Source of the DNA: Hyphococcus aureus
GTDB taxonomy: Bacteria > Pseudomonadota > Alphaproteobacteria > Caulobacterales > Parvularculaceae
Length of the DNA stretch: 64,000 nucleotides
Assembly: GCF_042643165.1 (NCBI RefSeq)
Contig: NZ_JBHRSH010000001.1
Coordinates: 1,984,001-2,048,000, forward strand
Direction of reading: 5' to 3'
Shown here: piece by piece, positions 1-8,549 of the stretch
Numbering within the stretch: the first letter of the stretch is position 1
Layout: every line of letters begins with the position of its first letter
Translations under genes and position numbers: made by a program
Notes under the pieces: generated by a model
The model's input: only the letters and a program-made list of their open reading frames with translations
Database searches by the model: none
What the model was told of the DNA's origin: nothing

Positions 1-387
1 GACATGATCCGCGGGATCCTTGACGGCCACATCGTGCTCGAGCGCAAGATCGCTGAGCGCGGACGTTTTCCGGCGATCGACGTGTCGCGCTCTGTGTCAC
101 GCTCGCTTCCTGGCGCTGCGAGTGAGGAAGAAAATGCGCTTCTGCGTGAGGCGCGGGCGGTGATCCGTGCTTATGAGGACTCTGAAACGATTGTCCGTGC
201 AGGCCTTTATGCTCATGGCGCGGATGCGCAGATCGATCGCGCGTTGGAGATCTGGCCGAAGCTCGATCAGCTGATTTCAGAAAAAACCGAAAATGGCGTC
301 GAAGACAGCTACAAGCGCTTGAACGCCATCATTCATCCGGGCGCAAAAAAGCCCGCCATGTCGGCGCAGGCGAGTGCTCTTGGCTAA
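1..387 (+). CDS. fliI: Flagellar export ATPase FliI, C-terminal part (cut by window start)
   Basis: The window opens in frame inside this gene; only the last 128 residues are present. FliI is the cytoplasmic ATPase of the flagellar type III export apparatus, working with FliH and FliJ. The visible part is the end of the F1-beta-like catalytic fold (ILDGHIVLER, then the GRFPAIDV segment) followed by the helical C-terminal domain typical of FliI/YscN ATPases. The Walker motifs lie upstream of the window. The next gene is convergent and begins its stop only 3 bases away, so no fliJ follows directly. The ATG at position 4 is internal and not a real start. Confidence 0.9.
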   Translation, partial: DMIRGILDGHIVLERKIAERGRFPAIDVSRSVSRSLPGAASEEENALLREARAVIRAYEDSETIVRAGLYAHGADAQIDRALEIWPKLDQLISEKTENGVEDSYKRLNAIIHPGAKKPAMSAQASALG

Positions 388-390
388 AGC

Positions 391-1239
391 CTAAAAATTG
401 GAAATGAAGAGATTGACGATGCTGTTGCTGGAAAGGCCGCTGGTGTTGGCGCTGCCTGTCAGCACAGAAAGCGCCGCTGAGCCCGGAGTCGAGGCTGTAG
501 GGCCGTTCTGGATCTCGGACTGGACGAAGAACCGGCGCAGCGCCTCTTCGACCTTCAACGGATCTTTGAAGACCGCCGGCGACTTGCCGCCAAAGAACTG
601 GTCGGCCTTGCGTTCAAAAAGTTCTTTCTGCTGGTCGATATCCGCCGAGCCTATGGAAGAGGGAAGACCAAAAGCGCCTTCCATAACAGCGCGCAATGGT
701 TCCTGTCCCATAATCTGGAACCATCCGACTTCTTCGACATTTGATCCGTTAGCGATAGCCGCGATCTCGCGGCGGAAATTCATTGCGAGACGCATGTCAG
801 TGTTGACTTCGCCAACACTCACTTCGAAGGCGCGTTCAAGATAGTCGTTGGCTGTTTGCTCTCGGAAAGAGGGAATGCCTGTATTTGCACCTGTAAAATT
901 TCCATAGCCAAAGGCTTTAGCGAATTGCCGCCAGCGCGTATCAGAAAGCCGATTGGCAAAACTGTCACTTGCATCCGTACCTTCTTCAAGGATTTTCTGG
1001 ATGAAAGCTTTTTTGTTGATTTCTTCTTCCAGGCCAAACGCGCCGAGCGCAACCGTCAAGAGCTTGCGATCATCAACAAGTTTCTCAGCAGTATCCGCTT
1101 CCGCTATATGTTCGCGAAAGTAGTCCACGTTACGGACGATTTCTGGCGATTTCTGAAATGTTTCGAACTGACGTTCGGCCGTGTTCTGAAGCACGCGCCA
1201 GCCCAGATATCCCCCAAGAGGTATGGCGGGCGTAAACAT
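391..1239 (-). CDS. DUF1217 family flagellar-cluster protein
   Basis: A 282-residue protein of the DUF1217 family, which is regularly found in alphaproteobacterial flagellar clusters; its molecular role is not known to me. It starts with a short hydrophobic stretch, then shows helical repeats containing paired LxDxRW/F-type segments (for example RLSDTRWRQFAKAFGYG), the usual DUF1217 look. Its start codon overlaps the stop of flbT by one base, so it is probably the last gene of a flagellin-flaF-flbT transcript. No signal peptide is convincing. Assignment to the family is good, function is open. Confidence 0.8.
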   Translation of the reverse strand: MFTPAIPLGGYLGWRVLQNTAERQFETFQKSPEIVRNVDYFREHIAEADTAEKLVDDRKLLTVALGAFGLEEEINKKAFIQKILEEGTDASDSFANRLSDTRWRQFAKAFGYGNFTGANTGIPSFREQTANDYLERAFEVSVGEVNTDMRLAMNFRREIAAIANGSNVEEVGWFQIMGQEPLRAVMEGAFGLPSSIGSADIDQQKELFERKADQFFGGKSPAVFKDPLKVEEALRRFFVQSEIQNGPTASTPGSAALSVLTGSANTSGLSSNSIVNLFISNF

Positions 1240-1661
1240 CAGGAAGCCATCGCATGCGCCACGGTGGGCGAGCGTTCTAGCAAGGCGCGTTCAAATTCAA
1301 AATGTTTTTTGACAGCGCGCATAACGACAAAAAATTTCTGTTCCCGCGCCGCTTCAATGGCGCGCAGGACGTCTTCTCCGGCGTCGCCAGGGAAGACACC
1401 TTTAAGAGCGCTGAGGCCCTGAAGCAACTCGCCGACCGCCTGGTCCGCATCAGCTTCGCCAGCGAGAGCCAGCTGTGCAATGTAATAGACCCGCTTCAAG
1501 GGCGTGTTGGCTTCTTCTTTGGGGATCGCGTCACGGGCGCGCAGGATCGACACGTCGCTGGTGCGCACGCGAAGTCGCGCTGCACGGTCTCCGTTTTGGA
1601 GGAGAACGCCGTTAACGAGCACTTTCTCGTTAGGCTTCAGCTTTATGACGAGCCCGGTCAT
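1239..1661 (-). CDS. flbT: Flagellin mRNA regulator FlbT
   Basis: A 140-residue FlbT family protein. In Caulobacter FlbT acts post-transcriptionally on flagellin messages through their 5' untranslated leader, tying flagellin synthesis to hook completion. The sequence shows the characteristic beginning (GLVIKLKPNEKVLVNGVLLQ), followed by DVSILRARDAI and a helical C-terminal half; length is normal for the family. It overlaps flaF by four bases (ATGA) and abuts the DUF1217 gene, so the three are translationally coupled. The two flagellin genes upstream carry matching leaders that are plausible targets. Confidence 0.92.
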   Translation of the reverse strand: MTGLVIKLKPNEKVLVNGVLLQNGDRAARLRVRTSDVSILRARDAIPKEEANTPLKRVYYIAQLALAGEADADQAVGELLQGLSALKGVFPGDAGEDVLRAIEAAREQKFFVVMRAVKKHFEFERALLERSPTVAHAMAS

Positions 1662-2050
1662 GAGGAAGCGGTTTCCTCCGATCCCTGTAGTCCGCGAATA
1701 ATATTCTGATTGATTTCAATTAAGGGCTCGGCGTCCAGTGCGCGGTCCTCGTCAGCCATCAGCTTACGCGTGTAATGCTGGGTGAACTCAAAGAGATAAA
1801 AGAGTTGAGAGCGTAATTCGACTGGAAGTTGATTGCTTTCACTCGCAACATCGACAGCGACCACATTCCAGAATTCGAGATTTTTTCCCAGCGCGCGAGC
1901 AAAAGCCGCAGGATCAGCGCTACGATTTTTCTGTGCAACAACAACTGCCGTCGTCAGCTTGGAAAGAAGTTGACGCTCGACAGCGCGCGGCGATGCTGTT
2001 GTTCTGGCAGATTGATGATAGGCGTTTCGCGCAAGCGTCGATGCCGTCAT
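1658..2050 (-). CDS. flaF: Flagellar biosynthesis regulator FlaF
   Basis: A 130-residue FlaF family protein, a small all-helical factor needed for flagellin production or export in alphaproteobacteria and the functional counterpart of FlbT. The segment ending NLEFWNVVAVDVA and the following LRSQLFYLFEFTQHYTRKL helix are typical. It sits between the downstream flagellin gene and flbT, in the order seen in related bacteria, with an ATGA overlap to flbT. A purine-rich AAGGGAA lies immediately before the ATG with short spacing, so initiation may be modest. Confidence 0.9.
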   Translation of the reverse strand: MTASTLARNAYHQSARTTASPRAVERQLLSKLTTAVVVAQKNRSADPAAFARALGKNLEFWNVVAVDVASESNQLPVELRSQLFYLFEFTQHYTRKLMADEDRALDAEPLIEINQNIIRGLQGSEETASS

Positions 2051-2150
2051 TTCCCTTAACGCCCCTTCCGTGGTTCTTCCCCACGTTGTATTTTTACTAT
2101 CTTAAAAAATCCGTAAAGACTTGGAGCGCCTTCACGGCCCTCCCTGTCTC

Positions 2151-3350
2151 TTATTGGAACAGTCCGAGGATCGCGTTCGGTGACGAATTCGCGATCGACA
2201 GCGCCTGAATGCCAAGCTGCTGCTGGACCTGCAGGGACTGCAGGCGAGCCGAAGCTGCTTCCAAGTCAGCATCAGTGAGGGCGCCGATGCCGGTTTTTAA
2301 CGCGTCGGTCAGATTTGAGACGAATTCGTTCTGAATTTCGATACGCTTTTGAGCGGAACCGAATTCTGCCGAAGCGTCGACCGCTTCCTGAATGAGGCCC
2401 TCAATCGAGACGAGCGCAGCGGCTGCATTTGCTGAAGTCGTAACGTCAAGGGTGTTCAAGTTGGCGAGGCCGCCGCCGGTGCCGTCCGTCACGGTCACTT
2501 CGAAACCGACAGCGCCGCCAGTGCCGTTGGTGATGATGACTTCTGCGTCGGCAGCGCCGCCGCCAGCCAGAGCTACAGAAATGCCGGAAATGCCAGCGGC
2601 GTTGATGGCGGATTCAATACCAGCCGCAACGTCATCATGATCAGCGCCCGCGGCGACTGTGTAGTTGATCTTACGGCCGTCGATACGAAGTTCCCAGACG
2701 TCGCCTTCGGTGAAGGTGGCGCCGGTGTCAACATGGATTTCGAAGTCGTTCGTATCAGCGATTAGCGCAGCAGCTGCATCACCAGCAGCATTAACGCCCG
2801 TCGACCCGGTGGTGTCCAGACCGACCACCGCTGCGCCAGCCGTCGTTTCGAGGCTGAATGCATCCACAGTGATGGCGCTTGCGGTTACGTTGCCGCTGGA
2901 ATCACGATCAAGCGAGGCGAGGAAGTCTGTCGATTCAGCGCCTTTGAGGAAGTTCAGGCCGTTGAATTGCGCCGATTCCACAATGCCGTCGATTTGTTCG
3001 CGTAACTGTTCAATGTCCGTCTGAATCTTCGTACGGTCAATATTGTCTTCCTGAGCTGCAACGATGAGGCCCTTCATATCAACCAGCAGCTCGGTGATCT
3101 TTTCAGCCGCACCGCGCGCAACGCCAACAGAGGCGGCGCCAAGGTTGAGGGACTGGGAAATGGCTTCAAAGCCTTTCACATCCGATTGCATGACTGTGGA
3201 GATCGCGAAGATCGCCGCGTTGTCTTTGGCGTTCGCGACTTTTTTGCCGGTCGAGATTTGTTCTTGAACCATCGACAGGCCTTTATTGACCGTGCGCAGG
3301 TTCTGAAGCGCGATCATCGCGGACGTGTTTGTAAGAAGGCTGTTAGTCAT
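2151..3350 (-). CDS. Flagellin, copy 1
   Basis: A 399-residue flagellin, the filament subunit exported through the flagellar type III system. The N-terminal D0/D1 helices (residues about 1-150, beginning MTNSLLTNTSAMIALQNL) and the C-terminal D1/D0 helices (about 310-399, ending with SLQVQQQLGIQALSIAN) are canonical. Between them is an inserted, acidic, Ala/Gly-rich beta domain of about 150 residues that forms the exposed surface. It is about 90 percent alike to the neighbouring flagellin by eye, differing mainly around residues 30-60, 105-110, 150-170 and 300-320. The ATG follows GGAGTCTAAC, a good ribosome site inside a leader shared with copy 2. Confidence 0.95.
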   Translation of the reverse strand: MTNSLLTNTSAMIALQNLRTVNKGLSMVQEQISTGKKVANAKDNAAIFAISTVMQSDVKGFEAISQSLNLGAASVGVARGAAEKITELLVDMKGLIVAAQEDNIDRTKIQTDIEQLREQIDGIVESAQFNGLNFLKGAESTDFLASLDRDSSGNVTASAITVDAFSLETTAGAAVVGLDTTGSTGVNAAGDAAAALIADTNDFEIHVDTGATFTEGDVWELRIDGRKINYTVAAGADHDDVAAGIESAINAAGISGISVALAGGGAADAEVIITNGTGGAVGFEVTVTDGTGGGLANLNTLDVTTSANAAAALVSIEGLIQEAVDASAEFGSAQKRIEIQNEFVSNLTDALKTGIGALTDADLEAASARLQSLQVQQQLGIQALSIANSSPNAILGLFQ

Positions 3351-3372
3351 TGTTAGACTCCGAGTTGGATCG
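3351..3372 (-). promoter_or_regulatory. Flagellin copy 1 leader, candidate FlbT-responsive site
   Basis: Read on the minus strand, the 22 bases before the ATG carry CGATCCAACT, then GGAGTCT as ribosome site, then the start codon. The same elements occur in the same order before flagellin copy 2, while the DNA further upstream differs. Conservation limited to the leader fits the known action of FlbT on flagellin mRNA leaders; that FlbT binds here is inference. Confidence 0.5.
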
Positions 3373-3573
3373 CAACAGGAAATTCAAGCTTTAAATATCC
3401 GGTTAGGGATAATAAGCTCTTAACGGCCCGCAATTTTGTTATCACAACGAACCATACGGATTCTGCTGCGCCATTCGGAAGTCAATGATTTGTTAATATT
3501 CGATCGCTGACCCTTCCTTCAAAGGGTGTATTATCGCTGAAGTCAGTGTCGTTTCTGCGCTTGCCTTTCAGGC

Positions 3574-3612
3574 AAAAAAAAGCCCGCGAAAACCTTGCGG
3601 CTTTCGCGGGCG
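3574..3612 (-). terminator. Rho-independent terminator after flagellin copy 2
   Basis: On the minus strand a 10-bp stem (GCCCGCGAAA paired with TTTCGCGGGC) with a 10-base loop is followed by a run of eight T. It lies just downstream of flagellin copy 2 and separates the two flagellin transcripts. Confidence 0.9.
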
Positions 3613-3629
3613 ATAGTCGTTAGTTCCGA

Positions 3630-4829
3630 TTAACGGAAGAGGCCGAGGATCGAGTTCGGCGCGGCGTTGGCGATCGACAGCGCCTGAATGCCAAGCTGCT
3701 GCTGGACCTGCAGGGACTGCAGGCGAGCCGAAGCCGCTTCCAGGTCAGCGTCGGTAAGAGCGCCGATACCGGTTTTCAGAGAGTCCGTCAGCTCGGAGAC
3801 GAATTCGTTCTGAATTTCGATACGCTTTTGGGCGGAACCGAATTCAGCCGAAGCGTCGACCGACTCCTGAATAAGACCTTCGATCGAGACGAGAGCAGCG
3901 GCTGCGCCGGCTGCGGTCGAAACGTCAAGGCCATTCAGGTTGGCGAGGCCACCACCAGCACCATCGGTGACGGTGACTTCAAAACCGACAGCGCCACCGG
4001 TGCCGTTGGTGATGATGACTTCTGCATCGGCAGCGCCGCCGCCAGCCAGAGCTACAGAAATGCCGGTAATGCCAGCCGCGTCGATGGCGGATTCAATACC
4101 AGCCGCAACGTCGTCATGGTCAGCGCCAGCGGCAACTGTGTAGTTGATCTTGCGGCCGTCGATACGAAGTTCCCAGACGTCGCCTTCGGTGAAGGTGGCG
4201 CCGGTGTCAACATGGATTTCGAAGTCGTTCGTATCGGCGATCAGCGCAGCGGCAGAGTCACCAGCAGCGTTAACGCCTGTCGTGCCAGTGGTGTCGAGAC
4301 CGACCACAGCGACGCCAGCCGTCGTTTCGAGGCTGTATGCGTCGACAGAGATGGTGCTCGCAGTCACATTGCCGGATGCATCGCGGTCAAGCGAAGCGAG
4401 AAAGTCTGTCGAATCAGCGCCTTTGAGGAAGTTCAGGCCGTTGAACTGCGCCGCTTCGACGATGCCGTCGATCTGGTCGCGAAGCTGTCCGATATCCGTC
4501 TGAATCTTCGTGCGGTCTACGTTATCTTCCTGAGCAGCCACGATGAGACCTTTCATCTCAACGAGCAGTTCAGATACTTTTTCAGCCGCGCCACGTGCAA
4601 CGCCAACAGACGCGCTGCCGAGGTTGAGCGACTGGTTGATGGCTTCAAAGCCTTTCACATCCGATTGCATGACTGTGGAGATCGCGAAGATCGCCGCGTT
4701 GTCTTTGGCAGTCGAGACCTTTTTACCGGTCGAGATCTGCTCTTGAACCATGTTCAGGCCTTTGTTGACTGAACGGAGGTTCTGCAGCGCCACCATGGCG
4801 GATGTGTTGGTGAGAAGACTATTGGTCAT
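3630..4829 (-). CDS. Flagellin, copy 2
   Basis: A 399-residue flagellin of exactly the same length as copy 1, with the same canonical D0/D1 termini and the same central acidic beta domain (roughly residues 165-305). The nucleotide sequence of the central domain is nearly identical between the copies, with the differences clustered in the flanking D1 regions, which suggests recent duplication or gene conversion. It has its own leader with GGAGTCTCAAA before the ATG and its own strong terminator, so it is an independent transcription unit. No cysteine is visible. Confidence 0.95.
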   Translation of the reverse strand: MTNSLLTNTSAMVALQNLRSVNKGLNMVQEQISTGKKVSTAKDNAAIFAISTVMQSDVKGFEAINQSLNLGSASVGVARGAAEKVSELLVEMKGLIVAAQEDNVDRTKIQTDIGQLRDQIDGIVEAAQFNGLNFLKGADSTDFLASLDRDASGNVTASTISVDAYSLETTAGVAVVGLDTTGTTGVNAAGDSAAALIADTNDFEIHVDTGATFTEGDVWELRIDGRKINYTVAAGADHDDVAAGIESAIDAAGITGISVALAGGGAADAEVIITNGTGGAVGFEVTVTDGAGGGLANLNGLDVSTAAGAAAALVSIEGLIQESVDASAEFGSAQKRIEIQNEFVSELTDSLKTGIGALTDADLEAASARLQSLQVQQQLGIQALSIANAAPNSILGLFR

Positions 4830-4850
4830 TTTGAGACTCCAGTTGGATCG
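4830..4850 (-). promoter_or_regulatory. Flagellin copy 2 leader, candidate FlbT-responsive site
   Basis: On the minus strand CGATCCAACT is followed by GGAGTCTCAAA and the ATG, matching the leader of flagellin copy 1 apart from one missing base and three changes next to the start. No convincing sigma-54 or sigma-28 promoter was found further upstream in 4851-5045. Confidence 0.5.
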
Positions 4851-5045
4851 TTGTTTTAACGGTCCGACCTCGCGATGGAGATGCCGGGAGCCCCGCAGTG
4901 TAGTTTTGCGGGAATTTATGAGCCGTTTTAGCCCGCGGCAGGCCGTTTAAGCATGTCCGCAGCAACCACGCGGTTGCAGAACATCAGCTATATAATGCGG
5001 GAAATAACAAGCGTTTAAAAAGTATGGTTTCAAAAGTATTAAGAA

Positions 5046-5429
5046 TTATGCTTTTGCGACAATTGTGGATGCATCGGGATTACGTAGCGCACCGCCGCCA
5101 CGCCCATAGGCTCCGGTGTTGAGCTCGGCTTCACGTATCTTTTTGAGGCGCGACCGCGCCTCGCGAACGCCTTGAGCGGTCGCTTTCAGGATGGCCGCGT
5201 TCTCTTCCGCCTTTAAGCGTACAAATTCAAGTTCCTGAATGATTTGCTCACTAAGCTCTGAGGCTTCCATAGCCTGCGCAGCTTCATCGAACTCAGCGAG
5301 CAGGGATTCCTTTTGTGCTGTCAGTGAAGCGACCTGATCGAAAGCGCGCTTGCCGATAGCGAGACTTTCGGACTCAGTGACTTTTTTTAGCTGTCCGATA
5401 ATTGTCTTAATTTTATCAAGCGGTTTCAC
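5046..5429 (-). CDS. FlgN-like flagellar chaperone
   Basis: A 127-residue, mostly helical, charged protein that matches the FlgN-like proteins placed after the rod-binding protein in alphaproteobacterial flagellar clusters. FlgN is the cytosolic export chaperone for hook-associated proteins. Long amphipathic helices fill residues 1-105 (for example IQELEFVRLKAEENAAILKA), followed by a short glycine-rich tail with NTGAYGRGG, a motif I associate with this alphaproteobacterial group. The start is GTG, overlapping the stop of the upstream flgJ-type gene (TAGTG), which implies coupling. FlbY of Caulobacter is a likely relative; assignment is moderate. Confidence 0.65.
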   Translation of the reverse strand: MKPLDKIKTIIGQLKKVTESESLAIGKRAFDQVASLTAQKESLLAEFDEAAQAMEASELSEQIIQELEFVRLKAEENAAILKATAQGVREARSRLKKIREAELNTGAYGRGGGALRNPDASTIVAKA

Positions 5430-5731
5430 TAGAGCTTTTCCTTCAGCTGTCGGTAAACTTGATCAGCAAGTCCGAAACCGCCTTTTTCGGCGATCCCTTC
5501 AGCATAAGTCTGCACAAGCATTGATGAGAAAGCTTCGCCGCCGATGCCGCTATCGCTGGCCATGGCTTTGTCGAGGCCGGCATGGGTCAACATTTCCTTT
5601 ATGAAAACGGCCTCAAACTCCTGCGCTGTCTTGCGCAGAGCTGCATCTTGTTTAGTCGCTGCGGTATTGGCTTCACGCACCTTTTCGGCTGTGTTGGCGT
5701 TTATGACAAGGCTCAGGCTGGCGGCGTTCAT
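5429..5731 (-). CDS. flgJ: Rod-binding protein, FlgJ N-terminal type
   Basis: A short protein of 100 residues corresponding to the N-terminal rod-capping half of FlgJ; the muramidase half of enterobacterial FlgJ is absent, as is normal in alphaproteobacteria. The diagnostic segment is the helix AQEFEAVFIKEMLTHAGLDK followed by MASDSGIGGEAFSSMLVQ and a C-terminal GGFGLADQVYRQL. I place the start at the ATG at 5731 because it is preceded by GGAG at proper spacing; a longer reading from 5827 would add a basic, unconserved extension. It overlaps the FlgN-like gene downstream. Confidence 0.85.
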   Translation of the reverse strand: MNAASLSLVINANTAEKVREANTAATKQDAALRKTAQEFEAVFIKEMLTHAGLDKAMASDSGIGGEAFSSMLVQTYAEGIAEKGGFGLADQVYRQLKEKL

Positions 5732-5812
5732 TGGCGCGCTCCGGATAGGAAAAATTTTAACCAACCTAGGACGCGTAACTAAAAAATAAGTTATCAAACG
5801 TAGAAAAGCTTT

Positions 5813-7213
5813 ATGGAAAACACGCAACTGTCACTGTTGAATGCGCTCTTCGGCGGTAAAACGCCCGGTGAGGCGCTTCTCCTTGAAAAACCGTTCGCCG
5901 CTGAAGGCGAGACAGAGCAGGCTTCGCAAGGTTTTTTCTCATTTCTTGAAAGTCTTACGGCGACTGCAGTAGAAAGTGGTGAAGAAACACTTAACGCACC
6001 TTTGGCGCCGAAAGATGTTGCGACATTTCCTGGGCTCAAGGTTGAGGTGTTGAGAAAGCTGCTTGGCGATGAGGTTTTGTCAGGTGATGACGCCGCAATT
6101 GGCGCCACAACTTTTACCGTCGCTGAACCGCAAGCGTCAGCGGCATTTGATGTGTCATCGCTGAAAACCAATGAAATTGCTCTTTCTGATGAAGCCGCCC
6201 TTGAGGAGCCAGTCACGACGCCATTGCTAAGCGATGCTCCGGCAGCGGTCACTGCATCGACTGTCACTGGACCCGCTGCAACCACATCCGCGATGTCGGC
6301 ATCTCCTACCGCAGTTACACGAGTTGAAATTACGCCGCCTTTTGCGAATCCATCCCAATCAGCGCCAGTTCGCCCCGCCGCGGCTAAAGCCCCGGGATTT
6401 GTAGATCCCGCCACACCATCCATTGATCCGGCTCAGCCTCCTGGCGTAGCGATAGCGAAAGCTCCGCCAGTGACACCGGCGGAACCTGTTATCGCAGGGG
6501 TACAGGTGCAAACTTTGGCATCCGTTGGCATTGTTGAGCCTGTCGGGCAGACTCCTCCGAACCAGTCGGCTCCAGTGGAGCCTGGCGTTGTTGATCTTGA
6601 CCGACGTCCGGATTTTCATCCAGACCGTCCGCAGATAAAGACGCCGGAAGCAAGCCTCAAAGCGCACAATAATGGGGCGGCCGCAATTGCCGACCATGCC
6701 GCGCCGGAAGCACTTGCCCATTCAGCTTTAACGCGCGAAGGTGACATCGGCGGTTTTGACCGCATGGCGTCGAGCCGGCTTGAAACGGCCCCCCAAACAG
6801 TTGAGCGCAATGTGCATCTCAATCCGGTGCGCGACCAGATTATCGCCGCCGTTGCCTCGCGCCCTGGTGAGGCGAAACTGGAAATACGCCTTGATCCGCC
6901 AGAACTTGGTAGGGTGTTGATCGGTTTTGAACGTGACGGCGCCGACATTGTACGCGCTGTCGTCACGGCAGAGTCACCGGACACCCTTGATCTCATGCGC
7001 CGTAACGCAGATGTCTTTCAGCGTGCGCTTGAGCAGCAGGGCTTTTCTAATCTCGATCTTCAATTCGCTGACAGGGGAGCGCGTGAAAATGCGCAGGAAG
7101 ACCCTGGCGATAATGCCCGGCTGTTCGCTTTGGCGGATGAAGAGGCCGGCGCCGCTGCATTGGCGGAGCATGGCCCAAGGGTTGCGCTCGGCCGCCTCGA
7201 TCGCCGGTTATAG
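5813..7213 (+). CDS. fliK: Flagellar hook-length control protein FliK
   Basis: A 466-residue FliK-type protein, the exported ruler that sets hook length and switches the export gate to filament substrates. The first 320 residues are low-complexity and rich in Ala, Pro, Val and Thr, as expected for the ruler part. The conserved Flg_hook domain is at about residues 340-425, with the signature LEIRLDPPELGRVLIGFE and a glutamine-rich following helix. It is divergent from the flgJ-type gene and runs with flgD 24 bases downstream. The ribosome site before the ATG is weak. Confidence 0.88.
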   Translation: MENTQLSLLNALFGGKTPGEALLLEKPFAAEGETEQASQGFFSFLESLTATAVESGEETLNAPLAPKDVATFPGLKVEVLRKLLGDEVLSGDDAAIGATTFTVAEPQASAAFDVSSLKTNEIALSDEAALEEPVTTPLLSDAPAAVTASTVTGPAATTSAMSASPTAVTRVEITPPFANPSQSAPVRPAAAKAPGFVDPATPSIDPAQPPGVAIAKAPPVTPAEPVIAGVQVQTLASVGIVEPVGQTPPNQSAPVEPGVVDLDRRPDFHPDRPQIKTPEASLKAHNNGAAAIADHAAPEALAHSALTREGDIGGFDRMASSRLETAPQTVERNVHLNPVRDQIIAAVASRPGEAKLEIRLDPPELGRVLIGFERDGADIVRAVVTAESPDTLDLMRRNADVFQRALEQQGFSNLDLQFADRGARENAQEDPGDNARLFALADEEAGAAALAEHGPRVALGRLDRRL

Positions 7214-7237
7214 GCGCCTTTTTCAAGGAGACCGCTC

Positions 7238-7930
7238 ATGCAAGCATCCCCGACCGTATCACCGTTTAATCCATTGCCGAGCGCTGGGTCGCAGCCTAAT
7301 GGCGGCGGTTCCAGTAACAGCGCGGGCAGCGAATCTCTGGAAGCTGTAGACTTTCAGAACTTTCTGACTTTGCTCACCGCTCAGCTTCGCAACCAGGACC
7401 CGCTGGACCCTTCAGATTCGACTGAATTTGTCGCACAGCTAGCGCAATTCACTTCAGTCGAGCAGCTGGTCAACGTCAATAACAAGATCGATGATCTTGC
7501 GACTGCGCTGGTGGCCGAAGGCATAGACAAATATGCAAGCTGGATCGGCAAACAGGCTGAGGTCGCTTCTGCGCCTGCTTATTTCGATGGCTCGGCGCCG
7601 GTCGATTATCGCTTTTCCGGCAACAGTAAAGCGACGAGAGTAGAGACGGTTATAACGAGTTCCTCCGGCAAGGAAGTGACGCGTTTTGCCTCCCTGAATG
7701 GTCCTGTAACTCAAAGCTGGGATGGCAAGATAGACGGTCAGCCTGTTTCGACGGGATCTTATGGCGTGACGGCGCTCTATTATGACAGCCAGGACAACGT
7801 GGTTGGTGAAGAGATCGCTCACACTTTCGGCAATGTGCAGGCTGTTAGGCTAGACGATGGGAATACAAAAATTGTTCTCAATGGCGGCGTTGAACTGACG
7901 CCGGAGCAAGTGTCTGGCCTCGGTCAATAG
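7238..7930 (+). CDS. flgD: Flagellar hook-capping protein FlgD
   Basis: A 230-residue FlgD, the scaffold that caps the growing hook and guides FlgE assembly. The conserved N-terminal region is clear at residues 38-75 (DFQNFLTLLTAQLRNQDPLD and EFVAQLAQFTSVEQL), followed by the Ig-like and tudor-like C-terminal domains (about 100-220). It has a strong AAGGAGA ribosome site. It follows fliK, a typical pairing, and is closed by a strong terminator. No flgE follows in this window. Confidence 0.93.
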   Translation: MQASPTVSPFNPLPSAGSQPNGGGSSNSAGSESLEAVDFQNFLTLLTAQLRNQDPLDPSDSTEFVAQLAQFTSVEQLVNVNNKIDDLATALVAEGIDKYASWIGKQAEVASAPAYFDGSAPVDYRFSGNSKATRVETVITSSSGKEVTRFASLNGPVTQSWDGKIDGQPVSTGSYGVTALYYDSQDNVVGEEIAHTFGNVQAVRLDDGNTKIVLNGGVELTPEQVSGLGQ

Positions 7931-7956
7931 GAAGCTCTTCCAGAGGGTGATCCCAC

Positions 7957-7986
7957 AAAAAACACCGCATCATGCGGTGTTTTTTT
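7957..7986. terminator. Bidirectional terminator between flgD and fliL
   Basis: A near-perfect palindrome with 7-bp core ACACCGCA/TGCGGTGT flanked by A-run and T-run on both sides lies between convergent flgD and fliL. It can end transcription on either strand. Confidence 0.9.
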
Positions 7987-8021
7987 ACGTCTAAATCTTG
8001 AAATGACCTATACTGCGTCGG

Positions 8022-8537
8022 TCAGTAATTCTGAATGCCGAGATCAAGGATAAGAATGTTGAGAGCAGCATCGCCCATGATTTCGCGGCTTGTCTCTAGA
8101 AGAGCAGCTTTCATCAATTCCATTTTATCCACGTCTTCAAGCATCTGAGGCAGCATGTCTTCACCGGCAAGAGCAAGAAGGCGCGTCAAGATAGCGTCAC
8201 GCAGGCGTGGCTCCAAAGAATAAACGCTCTCGCCTTGAGAATTGTCGACCTCAATATTGATGTCGAGAATGACCATGGATTTGGGCTTTCCGCGGCGCAC
8301 CACGGGGACCACAAACTGGCGCGAGAACTTCATATAGCTGGTGCTGCCGGTGTCTTCTTCGCCGTGCCCGCCGCCTTTTTTCTTTTTTTCCTTGCCATGA
8401 CCGTCGGCGTCTTCTTCATGTGCGGCTTCCTTGTCGCCGCCGCCGCCGGACATCATAGATTTAGCAAAAAAACCGCCGCCGCCGCCGACAAGGCCGGCGA
8501 TCACGATGACAATCACGGGTAGCAGTTTCTGGAGCAT
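8022..8537 (-). CDS. fliL: Flagellar basal-body protein FliL, short copy
   Basis: A 171-residue FliL: one N-terminal membrane helix (residues about 5-27), then a periplasmic domain. FliL surrounds the stator units and supports torque. The C-terminal domain shows the usual pattern, with RQFVVPVVRRGKPKSMVILD and LRDAILTRLLALAG. Between helix and domain is an unusual low-complexity linker (residues 33-65) rich in His, Glu, Asp, Lys and Gly. The start at 8537 is chosen because AGAGGA lies 7 bases before this ATG. A second, longer FliL is encoded at 15908-16720. It is the last gene of a minus-strand rod/ring operon. Confidence 0.85.
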   Translation of the reverse strand: MLQKLLPVIVIVIAGLVGGGGGFFAKSMMSGGGGDKEAAHEEDADGHGKEKKKKGGGHGEEDTGSTSYMKFSRQFVVPVVRRGKPKSMVILDINIEVDNSQGESVYSLEPRLRDAILTRLLALAGEDMLPQMLEDVDKMELMKAALLETSREIMGDAALNILILDLGIQNY

Positions 8538-8549
8538 CAAGGCGTCCTC

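Noticed and set aside
3828..4772. A 314-residue plus-strand frame opposite flagellin copy 2
   Set aside because: The flagellin on the other strand is unmistakable; the antisense frame has no family resemblance and is broken in the twin copy.
4851..5045. Sigma-54 or sigma-28 promoter before flagellin copy 2
   Set aside because: No GG-N10-GC pattern or sigma-28 consensus could be placed on the minus strand; only the conserved leader is supported.
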